From NCBI RefSeq assembly GCF_023721415.1, contig NZ_JAMQVC010000002.1, positions 310,001-374,000 on the forward strand: DNA of 64,000 nt, in the 5' to 3' direction. Positions 36,597 to 45,660 of this stretch are shown in pieces. Source of the stretch: Galbibacter mesophilus. Lineage in GTDB: Bacteria; Bacteroidota; Bacteroidia; Flavobacteriales; Flavobacteriaceae. The stretch's first letter is position 1. Every line of letters begins with the position of its first letter. Made by a program: the position numbers and the translations under genes. The notes under the pieces were generated by a model. The model worked only from the letters and a program-made list of their open reading frames with translations. It was not told the origin of the DNA and did not search any database.

Positions 36597-37757
36597 ATGA
36601 GATTTCGCTACTGTATTTTTATCGGAATAGTATTCGTTTTTATGCAATCTTGCTCCTTGTTGCGTATAGAAAGTGCGCAAGAACCACTTACCAAAAGACA
36701 ACTTAACTCAAGATTGCTAACCCAACAGTTTGTTGCTGATGCGACGGATAGAGTAGAGGAAGCAGCAGACAGCATTATCACTTCTGAAGCTAATTTGGAA
36801 ATTGAACGAAATGCATATCTCTGGAAATTAAAAACACTCACCGCCTATAGAAAAGTAGGGTTCCAAACCATGCCTCAATTGGCGCTACTGGATTCGTGGG
36901 AAATAAGTCTGGCTATTGAAAATTTTATGGCGACGCAAAAAGCAGCGTCCATGTTTGGTAGTTGGCAGAATTATGTTCAGATAATCTCCAAGGAAAACCT
37001 TTTGGAAATAGAAAGGTATGCACGAGGCTTGCTTGAAGAAGATGAATACGAAGCTTACAAGGAACTGGTGTATGCTTTTGCTGAAGAAAACCCCATTGAC
37101 GAATTCACATTTACCCATACATCTTTACGAGAGGCCTATCTAGAAGCTCAAAATATTGCGGACAGCAATGCTGTACAAACAGTTGGAAGTCTTTCGGAAG
37201 TCATGAATAACTTTTCCAACCGCCTAGTTTACACGTCAGAAAGTACGGGAAAACAGCTGCAATGGAACGCTGAATTGATGCTAAAGGAACAGGGCGTAGA
37301 TTCTGCAAGCTTAAAAGCCGCTTTCGATAATATGGATAGAAGTTTGGATAGGTTGGTAACCACTGCAGAAACCACACCAGAACTTTTGGATCAGTCAGTG
37401 AAAGATTTTAGGGCAGATATGTATGTTTTGTTTAGGGGTTTGCATCGAGATATGGAAAGTTCAAAAGAGTTTATAACTATGGAACGTTTGGCTATGGATA
37501 CCATAATTGAAAGAGAACGCATTGCATTGGATAGTTTTATTTTAAGGGAGCGAAAAGCGCTTACTGCAGAAGTGAATTTATTGGCGGAAGATGTGGTAGA
37601 CAACACCATGGATCACGTAAAAGGTTTATTGACGAGGGTTCTGTTACTATCCATTTTATTCTTTGCGATTATTCTTTTTCTGCCCTTCGCCATTGGCTAC
37701 TATACTGGGAAAATTCGTCAACGAAACAGGCATTTGAAGCGTAAAAAGCAGGGTTAG
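36597..37757 (+). CDS. hypothetical lipoprotein with C-terminal membrane helix
   Basis: 386 residues. The N-terminus is a signal sequence with a possible lipobox (VFVFMQSCSLLRIE; Cys19). Residues ~30-340 are helical and rich in Glu and Leu, with possible coiled coil (ERLAMDTIIERERIALDSFI, LRERKALTAEVNLLAEDVVD). A C-terminal hydrophobic helix (LLLSILFFAIILFLPFAIGY) is followed by a strongly basic tail (KIRQRNRHLKRKKQG). A lipid anchor plus an inner-membrane helix in one protein is unusual and may mean that the first helix is a signal anchor instead. Function unknown; single gene. Confidence 0.6.
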   Translation: MRFRYCIFIGIVFVFMQSCSLLRIESAQEPLTKRQLNSRLLTQQFVADATDRVEEAADSIITSEANLEIERNAYLWKLKTLTAYRKVGFQTMPQLALLDSWEISLAIENFMATQKAASMFGSWQNYVQIISKENLLEIERYARGLLEEDEYEAYKELVYAFAEENPIDEFTFTHTSLREAYLEAQNIADSNAVQTVGSLSEVMNNFSNRLVYTSESTGKQLQWNAELMLKEQGVDSASLKAAFDNMDRSLDRLVTTAETTPELLDQSVKDFRADMYVLFRGLHRDMESSKEFITMERLAMDTIIERERIALDSFILRERKALTAEVNLLAEDVVDNTMDHVKGLLTRVLLLSILFFAIILFLPFAIGYYTGKIRQRNRHLKRKKQG

Positions 37758-37838
37758 TCATCTAGCCTTTGGTCCACAATTTCATACAATACTTTTGAGT
37801 TCAGCGTATTTTTAATTTATTTCTTCGGGTTAAATACA

Positions 37839-37869
37839 GTAAACGTCTATAAGATTATAGGTAAACGTC
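37839..37869 (+). promoter_or_regulatory. LytTR-spaced direct repeat upstream of the Spy/HK/RR operon
   Basis: Two identical 9-bp sequences, GTAAACGTC at 37839-37847 and 37861-37869, are separated by 13 bp (22 bp start to start, two helical turns), the arrangement of LytTR-family binding sites. They lie 66 bp before the ATG of the operon that encodes a LytTR regulator, so autoregulation is plausible. Confidence 0.6.
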
Positions 37870-37934
37870 GAATTTAATTTTTAAATGATTGTATTGTAAA
37901 TACTTTAGACGCAGAAAATTAAAAATTTTATATC

Positions 37935-38276
37935 ATGAAAAAGAATCTAATAATTATGGCGTTATTTACAATACTTTTTATAAGTTTTGGAAATGCACAA
38001 GAAAGAAAAGGACGTAGAGGAAACGGTCCTGAAAAGGCTGTGGAAGCTTTAGATGAAAAAGCAGATTTAACTGATAGCGAAAAAACAGAGCTAACGGCTA
38101 TTTTTACCGATTTTCAAGAAAAAATGAAAGAAGATAGGGAAAATAGAAGAGGGTATACAAAAGAAAGAGACGAGGCTGTTGCCAAGGTTTTATCTCCAGA
38201 AAAAAATGCCATCTATCAAGAAATGCTAAAAGAGCAAAAAGCAAGAATGCGCAGCCGAGTAAAAAACAGACAATGA
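37935..38276 (+). CDS. small Spy/CpxP-like exported protein
   Basis: 113 residues with a signal peptide (LIIMALFTILFISFGNAQ) and an Arg/Gly-rich mature start (ERKGRRGNGPEKAVEALD). The rest is helical and charged, with a KADLTDSEKTELTAIFTDFQ segment and KVLSPEKNAIYQEMLKEQKA, the pattern of Spy/CpxP-like periplasmic chaperones or metal-linked stress proteins (LTxxQ-like repeats, weakly conserved). Its stop overlaps the ATG of the histidine kinase, so it is probably sensed by or functionally linked to that kinase. Role inferred. Confidence 0.65.
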   Translation: MKKNLIIMALFTILFISFGNAQERKGRRGNGPEKAVEALDEKADLTDSEKTELTAIFTDFQEKMKEDRENRRGYTKERDEAVAKVLSPEKNAIYQEMLKEQKARMRSRVKNRQ

Positions 38277-39343
38277 GCAAAAAATTAATGAATACCCTAA
38301 AAACCATATTTCTACATGTAGTGATATGGTTTTTTATTTTACTTTTTCCCTTTATCCTATCGGAAGGAAATGAACTTAATAAATTATTATTAAGGCAGTG
38401 GGTTCCGTTGATAATGGGTTCTTTTCTTATTTTTTATGTAAATTATTTTTGGCTTTTGCCAAAAGTTTACTTCAACAGAAATTCTTTTCAGTTCTATATT
38501 TTTAATGTTGTTCTTTTCGGGTTGGTTTTAGCGGGACTTAGATACGGCAACGATTTTGCTAATTTTATAGATTCAGACTCTTTATTTGCCACTTCAAGAA
38601 ATAGAAAGCGTAGACCTTCATTTGGACCTTGGTTTGTTGCCAGAAATGCTCCTTTGCTTTTTATGTCCGTAGGAATTGCCTTTGGAATTCGCTATTCTCA
38701 AAAGTTAAATGAGGAAGAAAGACTTAAAAAAGCAAGAGAAAACGAGCATTTAAAATCGGAATTGAAAATGCTGAAATACCAATTACAACCGCATTTTTTC
38801 TTCAATACACTTAACAATATTTATTCGTTGGTAGATACCAATGCAGAGTTTGCTAAAGATGGCATTTTAAAACTGGCAAAACTAATGCGTTACTTATTGT
38901 ACAAAACTGAAGATGGTAGTACAAAATTGAAAGACGAAATTCAATTTATAGAATCTTATATAGATTTAATGCAAATGCGTTATGGCGATCAGCTTACAGT
39001 AACAGCAAACTTTCCAAAACAGGATGTATTAAATATAGAAATACCGCCACTTTTATTTATTCCGCTAGTAGAAAATGCCTTTAAACACGGAGTAGCCGCA
39101 TCCGATGAAAGTTTCATTGATGTAGATTTGAAATTGATTAATGAAGAATTGATTTTCAGTATAAAAAATTCTTATTTTCCAAAGAGCGATACGGACAGAA
39201 GTGGTTCGGGAATAGGGATACAAAACATGCAAAAAAGATTAAAATTGCTGTACCGGGAAGAAGAATATTCGTTTTATCAGCAGCGCGTCGAAAACACTTT
39301 TTTTACTGAATTAAAAATGAAAACACATCATGCAAATACTTAG
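38273..39343 (+). CDS. LytS/YehU-type sensor histidine kinase
   Basis: 356 residues; ATG 38273 overlaps the previous stop by four bases. Four hydrophobic helices (residues ~10-30, 44-62, 74-90, 125-140) form a membrane domain. A short coiled coil follows, then a His_kinase domain with QLQPHFFFNTLNNIYS (His174 the phosphoacceptor), IPLVENAFKHG as the N-box and GSGIGIQNMQKRL as the G-box. It phosphorylates the cognate LytTR regulator encoded next. An Arg-rich segment (SRNRKRRPSFGPW) lies between helices three and four. Confidence 0.9.
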   Translation: MSKKLMNTLKTIFLHVVIWFFILLFPFILSEGNELNKLLLRQWVPLIMGSFLIFYVNYFWLLPKVYFNRNSFQFYIFNVVLFGLVLAGLRYGNDFANFIDSDSLFATSRNRKRRPSFGPWFVARNAPLLFMSVGIAFGIRYSQKLNEEERLKKARENEHLKSELKMLKYQLQPHFFFNTLNNIYSLVDTNAEFAKDGILKLAKLMRYLLYKTEDGSTKLKDEIQFIESYIDLMQMRYGDQLTVTANFPKQDVLNIEIPPLLFIPLVENAFKHGVAASDESFIDVDLKLINEELIFSIKNSYFPKSDTDRSGSGIGIQNMQKRLKLLYREEEYSFYQQRVENTFFTELKMKTHHANT

Positions 39344-40037
39344 TTGCCTTATCGCAGATGATGAGCCTCATGCAAGAAACCTGATCAAATCTTATATTGA
39401 AAAGGTTCCTTATTTACATCTAGTTGCGGAATGCAAAGATGCAAACGAGGTATTAGGTATATTTAAAAATAAGCAGGTAGAAATAGCTTTTTTAGATATT
39501 CAAATGCCAGGCATGTTGGGAGTGGATTTGGCAAAAATTATTAAGAACGAAACCAAAATCGTTTTTACCACCGCTTTTGATGAATATGCCATTGAAGGCT
39601 ACAAAGTAAATGCGGTAGGTTATTTACTTAAACCTTTTTCTTTTGATGAATTTTTGGAAGTAACCCAAAAAATATACAGCCAAGACACAAAAAAAGCACC
39701 TTCTTCTGAAAAGCCAGATTTTTTAATGGTGAAAGCAGATTACAAAATCCACCAAATTCCGTTAAACGATATTCTGTATTTTGAAGGATTAAAAGACTAT
39801 GCAAAGATTTATAGAAAAAGCGTGGAGAAACCCATTCTTTCTTTAATGACGCTAAAGAGCGTGGAAGAAAAATTGGAGCATAAAAATTTTATGCGCTTGC
39901 ATCGATCCTTTGTGGTGAATATGGATAATGTTGAGCTTATTGAGCGTAACCAAATTGTCTTCGGGAAAACAAGGATAACAGTCTCAGAAAAATATAAAGA
40001 CGTTTTTCAGGAATTCATTAAAACTCGGTATGAGTAA
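39330..40037 (+). CDS. LytTR-family response regulator
   Basis: 235 residues; starts 14 bp inside the kinase gene. The receiver domain has an acidic pair at Asp10/Asp11 (IADDEPHARNL) and phosphoacceptor Asp56 (IAFLDIQMPGM), followed by a linker and a C-terminal LytTR DNA-binding domain (residues ~130-235) with FEGLKDYAKIYRK and NFMRLHRSFVVNMDNVE. It should bind direct repeats; the only well-formed candidate seen is the 37839/37861 pair, with a shared 12-mer upstream of the next gene. Confidence 0.93.
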   Translation: MQILSCLIADDEPHARNLIKSYIEKVPYLHLVAECKDANEVLGIFKNKQVEIAFLDIQMPGMLGVDLAKIIKNETKIVFTTAFDEYAIEGYKVNAVGYLLKPFSFDEFLEVTQKIYSQDTKKAPSSEKPDFLMVKADYKIHQIPLNDILYFEGLKDYAKIYRKSVEKPILSLMTLKSVEEKLEHKNFMRLHRSFVVNMDNVELIERNQIVFGKTRITVSEKYKDVFQEFIKTRYE

Positions 40038-40123
40038 TTATTTAAGCCCATTTCAGTGTAAATAAAGTTCCTAAAAACACATTCTTTCACTGGGAATTTA
40101 AATGTACAAGCTACTTTCTTCTG

Positions 40124-40135
40124 AAACGTCTATAA
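40124..40135 (+). promoter_or_regulatory. shared 12-mer upstream of the receptor gene
   Basis: AAACGTCTATAA here is identical to 37841-37852, which is part of the direct repeat in front of the LytTR operon. It is 73 bp before the ATG of the outer-membrane protein gene. No good second half-site was found 22 bp away on either side. Confidence 0.5.
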
Positions 40136-40207
40136 AATAACCATATTCTTCTATTTAGGTTGAAATGAAACTGCTTTAGTCGGAAGTTTACCGTAAAACA
40201 GTTTTAG

Positions 40208-43033
40208 ATGAAGTTATTTTTTCAGTTTACGGTAATGGTTGTGCTTTTTTCGATTTCCGAAAGTATGTACTCACAAAATTCAAAACAGACATTATTTGAG
40301 GTGTTTGGTATTGTTAAAACCCAAGATTCTGTTATGAATATGAGCGGAACTAACGTTGTTTTAGTGAAAACGGACAGTAAAAGTGTTCAGGGAACTTCAT
40401 CAAATCGTGATGGATCTTTTTCATTGGCTGTAAACAGCGGCACATATTCAGTAACCGTTACTTTTGTTGGGTATGAAGATTTTACTTCAGAAATAAAAGT
40501 ACAAAATGAGGCATTAAATTTAGGAGAAATTGTTTTAAAAGAAAGCGCATTGGCTTTGGAAGAGGTGGTTGTTGAACAAAAAATTCCACCAGTGGTACAA
40601 AAGAATGATACAACGCAATACAATGCTCTAGCTTATAAAACCAATCCAGATGCCACTGCGGAAAATCTTTTGGAAAAAATGCCAGGTATTGTAATTACAG
40701 ATGGAAAATTGCAAGCACAAGGAGAGGATGTGAAAAAAGTTTTAATCGATGGAAAGCCTTTTTTTGATAACGACCCAAACGCGGCCATTAAAAATTTACC
40801 AGCCGAAGTTATTCAGAAAATACAATTGTACGATGAGCAGAGCGAATTAGCCCGACTTACCGGTTTTGATGATGGAGAATATGAAAAAACAATCAATATT
40901 ATTACCAAACCAGAATATCGTGAAGGTGTTTTTGGAAATGCTACAGCAGGCTACGGTACTAATAACAGATACCAAGTAAGTGGTGTAGCCAATATTTTTA
41001 ACGACGATCAACGTATTACTGTTTTGGCACAAAGTAATAATATCAATCAGCAAAACTTTTCCTCGGCAGATTTGGCGGGTGTTTCCAGCTCTTCTGGGGG
41101 TCGTGGTGGTGGCGCTGGTGGTGCACGACGCGGCGGCGGAAGGCGTGGCGGAGGTGGACGCGCTGGGGGCGGCGCAGATGTAAGCAGTAGTGAAAGCGAT
41201 TTTTTGGTTGGGGAACAAAACGGTATTGTGAGTTCTAATGCTTTTGGAATTAATTATTCTGATAGTTTTAATGATAAAATGGAACTGGCATCAAGCTATT
41301 TTTTCAACCAAAGTGAGAACGATGCGTTTACGCAAACTTCCAGAAGTTATTTTAATAACAATGCTGGTCAGCAAGATTTTGTAGAAGAGGCAGAATCTGG
41401 ATCCATAAATACCAATCACCGATTAAATTTACAGCTGCGATACACGTTGGACGATAAAAACAGCTTGGTTTTTAAGCCTAAATTCACCTCCCAAACCAAC
41501 GATGGTTTTAACAATGCAACGTCTACTTTTTTTACTGAAAATGGTAATGAAAGCACGGTAAGGAATAATACAAGAGCTGTTTTAGATGCGTATAATTTTA
41601 CTAACTCCGTACTTTGGCAACACAAATTTGAAAAGAAAGGAAGGAGTCTTGCCATTGATTTTGGACAACAAATTAATACAAGCACGGGAGATAATAATGT
41701 TTTTACAGATTATTCTGATGCAAACGACCAGGATATAGATCAAATTTCTACTTTAGACCAGCAAGAGAACACAGCTTATACAAGAATTTCTTTTACAGAA
41801 CCTCTATGGGAATCTGCTTTGTTGCGGTTAAATTACCGACCGAGTATTACGTTTAGTGAAATTGATAAACAAACCTTCGATAAAAATGAAATAACCGATG
41901 CTTACGATCTTTTAAATTCAAATTTAAGCAATCAAAGTTACAGTGAATTTTTTTCGCAACAAGCTGGAGCTAGTGTCCTCATGAGAAGTGGTCAAAGTAA
42001 TTTTATTTTAAGCTCTGCCATGGAATGGTCGAGTTTAACCAACGAGGAAACACTTCCTAATGAAGGTGTTATTTCAAAAAATTATACCAATTTCTTACCA
42101 TCATTTATTTGGAGATGGCGCATCAATAAAAGTAAAAATATAAGATTGAATATAAGATCTACTACTTCCATTCCGAAAATTAACCAATTACAGGAGGTGT
42201 TGGACAACTCTAATCCATTAAATCAATATATTGGTAATGGAGACCTCGATCAGCAAAAGCAAACTAACGCTAGTGTTCGATATTCATCCACCAATTCGGA
42301 ATCACTACATACATTTTATGTTTTAGCATCCGCTAACTTGGTACAGGATTATATTGGGGATTATATTTTTCTGAATAATACTGATGCGTCGGTAGAAGTA
42401 GAAAACGTTACACTTTCACCAGGATCACAGCTTACAAGGCCCGTAAATTTTGATCAGCAATTCAATACAAAGGTTTTTAGTTCGTATGGCTTTCCAGTAG
42501 ACTTCATTAAATCCAATCTAAACTTTAACGCAACGGCACAATATGCCAATACACCAAGCTTGGTAAATGATGTTGAAAATGAGCAATCCGACATAAAACT
42601 TTCACTGGGCGTGGTTTTAAGTAGTAATATTAGTGAAAATATAGATTTTACTTTAAGTTCAAATTCCTCCTATCAATATACAACCAACAGTACGCTCAGC
42701 AATAGTATTACGAGGCAGTTTATTCAGAAGTCAAAATTAAGGTTGTCGTATACTTTTTTAAAAGATTTTGTTTTGAGAAGCGATCTTAACCATTCATATT
42801 TTGGGGGGCTAGAAGAAGGCATTGATCCCGATTATTTGCTTTGGAACATCAACGCGGGAATGAAATTTTTAAAAGACAACCGAGGCGAGTTAAGCCTTAC
42901 GATGTTTGATGTATTGGGTGAAAACACAAGTTTGGTTAGAAATACTACCGATACTTATTTTGAAGATGTTAGGAACAATGTCTTGGAGCAATATTTTATG
43001 TTATCGTTTACGTATAAATTTAGAGGATTCTAA
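40208..43033 (+). CDS. outer-membrane beta-barrel (TonB-receptor-like) protein
   Basis: 941 residues with an N-terminal hydrophobic signal (TVMVVLFSISESMYSQ). A carboxypeptidase-regulatory-like domain (KTQDSVMNMSGTNVVLVKTD ... VTFVGYEDFTSEIKV) precedes a plug-like region (LLEKMPGIVITDGKLQAQGE, VLIDGKPFFDNDPNAAI) and a large barrel that matches the OMP_b-brl_3 group. An unusual Gly/Arg-rich stretch of about 28 residues lies near positions 297-325 (GGRGGGAGGARRGGGRRGGG), with locally GC-rich DNA. It is downstream of the LytTR operon and shares a promoter motif with it. Substrate unknown; no SusD partner. Confidence 0.85.
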   Translation: MKLFFQFTVMVVLFSISESMYSQNSKQTLFEVFGIVKTQDSVMNMSGTNVVLVKTDSKSVQGTSSNRDGSFSLAVNSGTYSVTVTFVGYEDFTSEIKVQNEALNLGEIVLKESALALEEVVVEQKIPPVVQKNDTTQYNALAYKTNPDATAENLLEKMPGIVITDGKLQAQGEDVKKVLIDGKPFFDNDPNAAIKNLPAEVIQKIQLYDEQSELARLTGFDDGEYEKTINIITKPEYREGVFGNATAGYGTNNRYQVSGVANIFNDDQRITVLAQSNNINQQNFSSADLAGVSSSSGGRGGGAGGARRGGGRRGGGGRAGGGADVSSSESDFLVGEQNGIVSSNAFGINYSDSFNDKMELASSYFFNQSENDAFTQTSRSYFNNNAGQQDFVEEAESGSINTNHRLNLQLRYTLDDKNSLVFKPKFTSQTNDGFNNATSTFFTENGNESTVRNNTRAVLDAYNFTNSVLWQHKFEKKGRSLAIDFGQQINTSTGDNNVFTDYSDANDQDIDQISTLDQQENTAYTRISFTEPLWESALLRLNYRPSITFSEIDKQTFDKNEITDAYDLLNSNLSNQSYSEFFSQQAGASVLMRSGQSNFILSSAMEWSSLTNEETLPNEGVISKNYTNFLPSFIWRWRINKSKNIRLNIRSTTSIPKINQLQEVLDNSNPLNQYIGNGDLDQQKQTNASVRYSSTNSESLHTFYVLASANLVQDYIGDYIFLNNTDASVEVENVTLSPGSQLTRPVNFDQQFNTKVFSSYGFPVDFIKSNLNFNATAQYANTPSLVNDVENEQSDIKLSLGVVLSSNISENIDFTLSSNSSYQYTTNSTLSNSITRQFIQKSKLRLSYTFLKDFVLRSDLNHSYFGGLEEGIDPDYLLWNINAGMKFLKDNRGELSLTMFDVLGENTSLVRNTTDTYFEDVRNNVLEQYFMLSFTYKFRGF

Positions 43034-43055
43034 AAAAAATATTACAAATTATAAC

Positions 43056-43122
43056 TTATTTAGATTTATTTAAAATAAAATAGATTTTATTTAGAATAAG
43101 TAAATATAAGTTGTTAGTTTTG
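43056..43122 (+). promoter_or_regulatory. probable Fur-box-like and promoter region
   Basis: Two TTATTTAGA motifs (43056 and 43087, 31 bp apart), the second within TTATTTAGAATAAG, resemble Bacteroidota Fur-box half-sites. A TAGTTTTG -7 box at 43115-43122 lies seven bases before the ATG at 43130, so the leader is very short. Iron control is consistent with the downstream TonB receptor/PepSY pair. Confidence 0.5.
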
Positions 43123-43129
43123 CCGGCAA

Positions 43130-45658
43130 ATGAAAAATAAGATGTCGCTTAAAACTACTCTAACCTTTACATTTTTTTTGTTTTTATCCATAGCAATTTA
43201 TGCCCAAAATGGCTCTCTTTCAGGTACTATTACATCCGCTAATGGTGTTCCCGTACCGCAAGTGTCGGTGTATATGAAAGGACTTTCAAAAGGAACATTT
43301 ACCAATGAAGAAGGTGTTTTCAGCATAAAGAATGTTAAGCCTGGAACGCATGATATTACCGTGTCTTTTATTGGTTATGAGACTCATCATACACAAGTTA
43401 CCATTTCGGCTAATGTATCAACAAAGTTAGATGTACAGTTAAAGGCTACTGAAGAGGAATTACAAGAAGTAATTGTTTCAGCCATTCGTAATAATCCAAA
43501 CGAAAGAACAGTAGCATCGGTTTCTTTACTTCCTGTAAAAGTTAAGTATCAAAGTCAGGCACTCACTATTTTAGACAATAAGTTGTTAACGGAACAGCAA
43601 TTAATGAATTTAGATGAAGCCATTAATTATGCACCAGGATTTAATTTAGAGTCTACACGAGGGAATCAATACCCAAATATACAAGTTAGGGGAGCAAAAG
43701 CAACTATTTTGGTTAATGGGCTGCGTTTACAATCGTCTACAAGGGAAGGAGATGGTAATTTCGATTTTAATACGTTGGATAATATTCAATTTATAAGCGG
43801 TTCTTCTTCCATTGGTTTGGGAAATGGGAGTATAGGTGGGGCCGTAAACACCGTTACAAAACAGGCTACTTTTAAAAACGATGGTTATGTATTTTCATCT
43901 TTGGGAAGTTTTGGACGAACATACAATGGCTTTGATAAGCAATTTTCCATGGCAGATGACAAACTAGGTTTTAGGGTAAATGGAAGTTGGAGCAAAGGAG
44001 AAACTTTTAGGGATGATGTAGATTTTGAAGCTTTTACGATAGCTCCAAGCGTAGCTTATAAAATATCTGAAAAAGATATGGTAAAAGTAGATTACATTTA
44101 TAATAACGACGAGCGCTCGCAAGATGTTGGGCAGCTACGGGTAGACAGTTTACTGTTGGCTAAAAACGGGATTTTTATTGAAGAAAGTTTTAGACCTTCA
44201 CAGCAGCAGTCAATTAGAGAGGATTATTTAGGTTTTAAAGATGATTTTCAAAAACAAATTACCAACACCGTTTTTGCTAATTATACGCATAAGTTTTCAG
44301 AAAAAATAAGTTTAGGCGTTACAGGGGGAATAAACCATAAAGATAGAACCAGCAGGGGAATAAATACAAGGAGAGCCTACCAAGATACCGATAGGGATGG
44401 AGCAGCGGATGTGTTTGCAAGAAGTTCGGTATATCAAGAAACTGGAGCGACATCAAGCTCTGTTAGGGCAGATTTCCTCGGAAAAGATGTTAAACTGGGG
44501 GTTAAGCAAAATTTTCAATTAAGTGTAGATTTATATAAAAACAAAAATTTTGCCAAAGGAAATGGATCGGAAAGTAGAGATCCAGGACCAGAAATTGACA
44601 GGATAGATATTTTAAACCCACAGTTTGAAAGTAACATCTCTAATTTGTCTCCTGAAGCTCAAGAAGCTTATTTTGCTGAATTACTGAACACCAACAATAA
44701 ATCTGAAAATACTATTAATGGAATAACTTTTCAAGATCAATTGGAGCTTACTCAAAAATTACGATTAACATTAGGATTACGCTATAGTTGGGTTACTTCC
44801 TTTAATGAATTGCACGAGAATTTGGGTACAGATTCTTTAAGAGTTTCAGAAAGCGACCGAATTGACACTGGGGGGTTTTCTCCAAGTGTAGCAGCATTTT
44901 ATGATTTAAATAGAAATATAACCGTCTATGGTAGCTATACCAACACTTTCAGCGAAACTTCCATTTCTCCTACTCGGGTAAATATAAATGGGGAACAAAT
45001 TGGCCCAGAAGTTTTTGATCAGTTGGAAGCTGGAATTAGAGGTAGTTTTTTTCAAAATAGATTTGGTGCCAACTTAGTTTTCTATAACATTTACAACAAT
45101 AACGTAGCTGTACAGGCGGTGGACATTAATAATGATCCCCTAACATCTCCAGATGCTGTAAGCGATGTGAATCCAGATGGAGAATATTTTGTAGAGGTTG
45201 GCGAGCAGCGAAGAAGAGGTGCAGAAATTAGCTTACAGGGAAAAGTAACAGATGCTTTAACGCTGTACGGAACCTATGCATATTACGAGTTTGCTCAAAA
45301 GAGTACTGAATCGGGTGACGCAGTCGTTCAGTCAACAGATTATAATCCAAAAAATAGTGCAAGTTTAATTGCGAATTACGAATTTCTCGATGGATTCTTG
45401 GAAAACTTTAAAATAGGAGCTGGTAGCGTTTTTACTGGTGACCGAACCGTTAGCACGCGGGGTGGAAGTTCCATCTCTTTTGTAAATGATGCATTTACCA
45501 CTTTTTCATTAACAGCAGGCTATCAGATTAATAAGTTTTCCATCAACGCTAAGTTTAATAATCTAACTAATGAGCTGGCTTACAACTATTTTGGAACAAC
45601 GTTTATCAACCCGATTGCTCCTTTTAATTTTGATGTTCGGTTAACCTATAATTTCTAA
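43130..45658 (+). CDS. TonB-dependent receptor (probable iron/siderophore)
   Basis: 842 residues with signal peptide (TFTFFLFLSIAIYAQ), a carboxypeptidase-regulatory-like domain (LSGTITSANGVPVPQVSVYM), a plug (INYAPGFNLESTRGNQYPNI, QVRGAKATILVNGLRLQSST) and a barrel ending in NFDVRLTYNF. The downstream gene for a PepSY membrane protein begins two bases after its stop, the typical pair for ferric-siderophore uptake and reduction. The Fur-box-like motif upstream strengthens this. The ligand is not known, and other metal chelates remain possible. Confidence 0.9.
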   Translation: MKNKMSLKTTLTFTFFLFLSIAIYAQNGSLSGTITSANGVPVPQVSVYMKGLSKGTFTNEEGVFSIKNVKPGTHDITVSFIGYETHHTQVTISANVSTKLDVQLKATEEELQEVIVSAIRNNPNERTVASVSLLPVKVKYQSQALTILDNKLLTEQQLMNLDEAINYAPGFNLESTRGNQYPNIQVRGAKATILVNGLRLQSSTREGDGNFDFNTLDNIQFISGSSSIGLGNGSIGGAVNTVTKQATFKNDGYVFSSLGSFGRTYNGFDKQFSMADDKLGFRVNGSWSKGETFRDDVDFEAFTIAPSVAYKISEKDMVKVDYIYNNDERSQDVGQLRVDSLLLAKNGIFIEESFRPSQQQSIREDYLGFKDDFQKQITNTVFANYTHKFSEKISLGVTGGINHKDRTSRGINTRRAYQDTDRDGAADVFARSSVYQETGATSSSVRADFLGKDVKLGVKQNFQLSVDLYKNKNFAKGNGSESRDPGPEIDRIDILNPQFESNISNLSPEAQEAYFAELLNTNNKSENTINGITFQDQLELTQKLRLTLGLRYSWVTSFNELHENLGTDSLRVSESDRIDTGGFSPSVAAFYDLNRNITVYGSYTNTFSETSISPTRVNINGEQIGPEVFDQLEAGIRGSFFQNRFGANLVFYNIYNNNVAVQAVDINNDPLTSPDAVSDVNPDGEYFVEVGEQRRRGAEISLQGKVTDALTLYGTYAYYEFAQKSTESGDAVVQSTDYNPKNSASLIANYEFLDGFLENFKIGAGSVFTGDRTVSTRGGSSISFVNDAFTTFSLTAGYQINKFSINAKFNNLTNELAYNYFGTTFINPIAPFNFDVRLTYNF

Positions 45659-45660
45659 AA

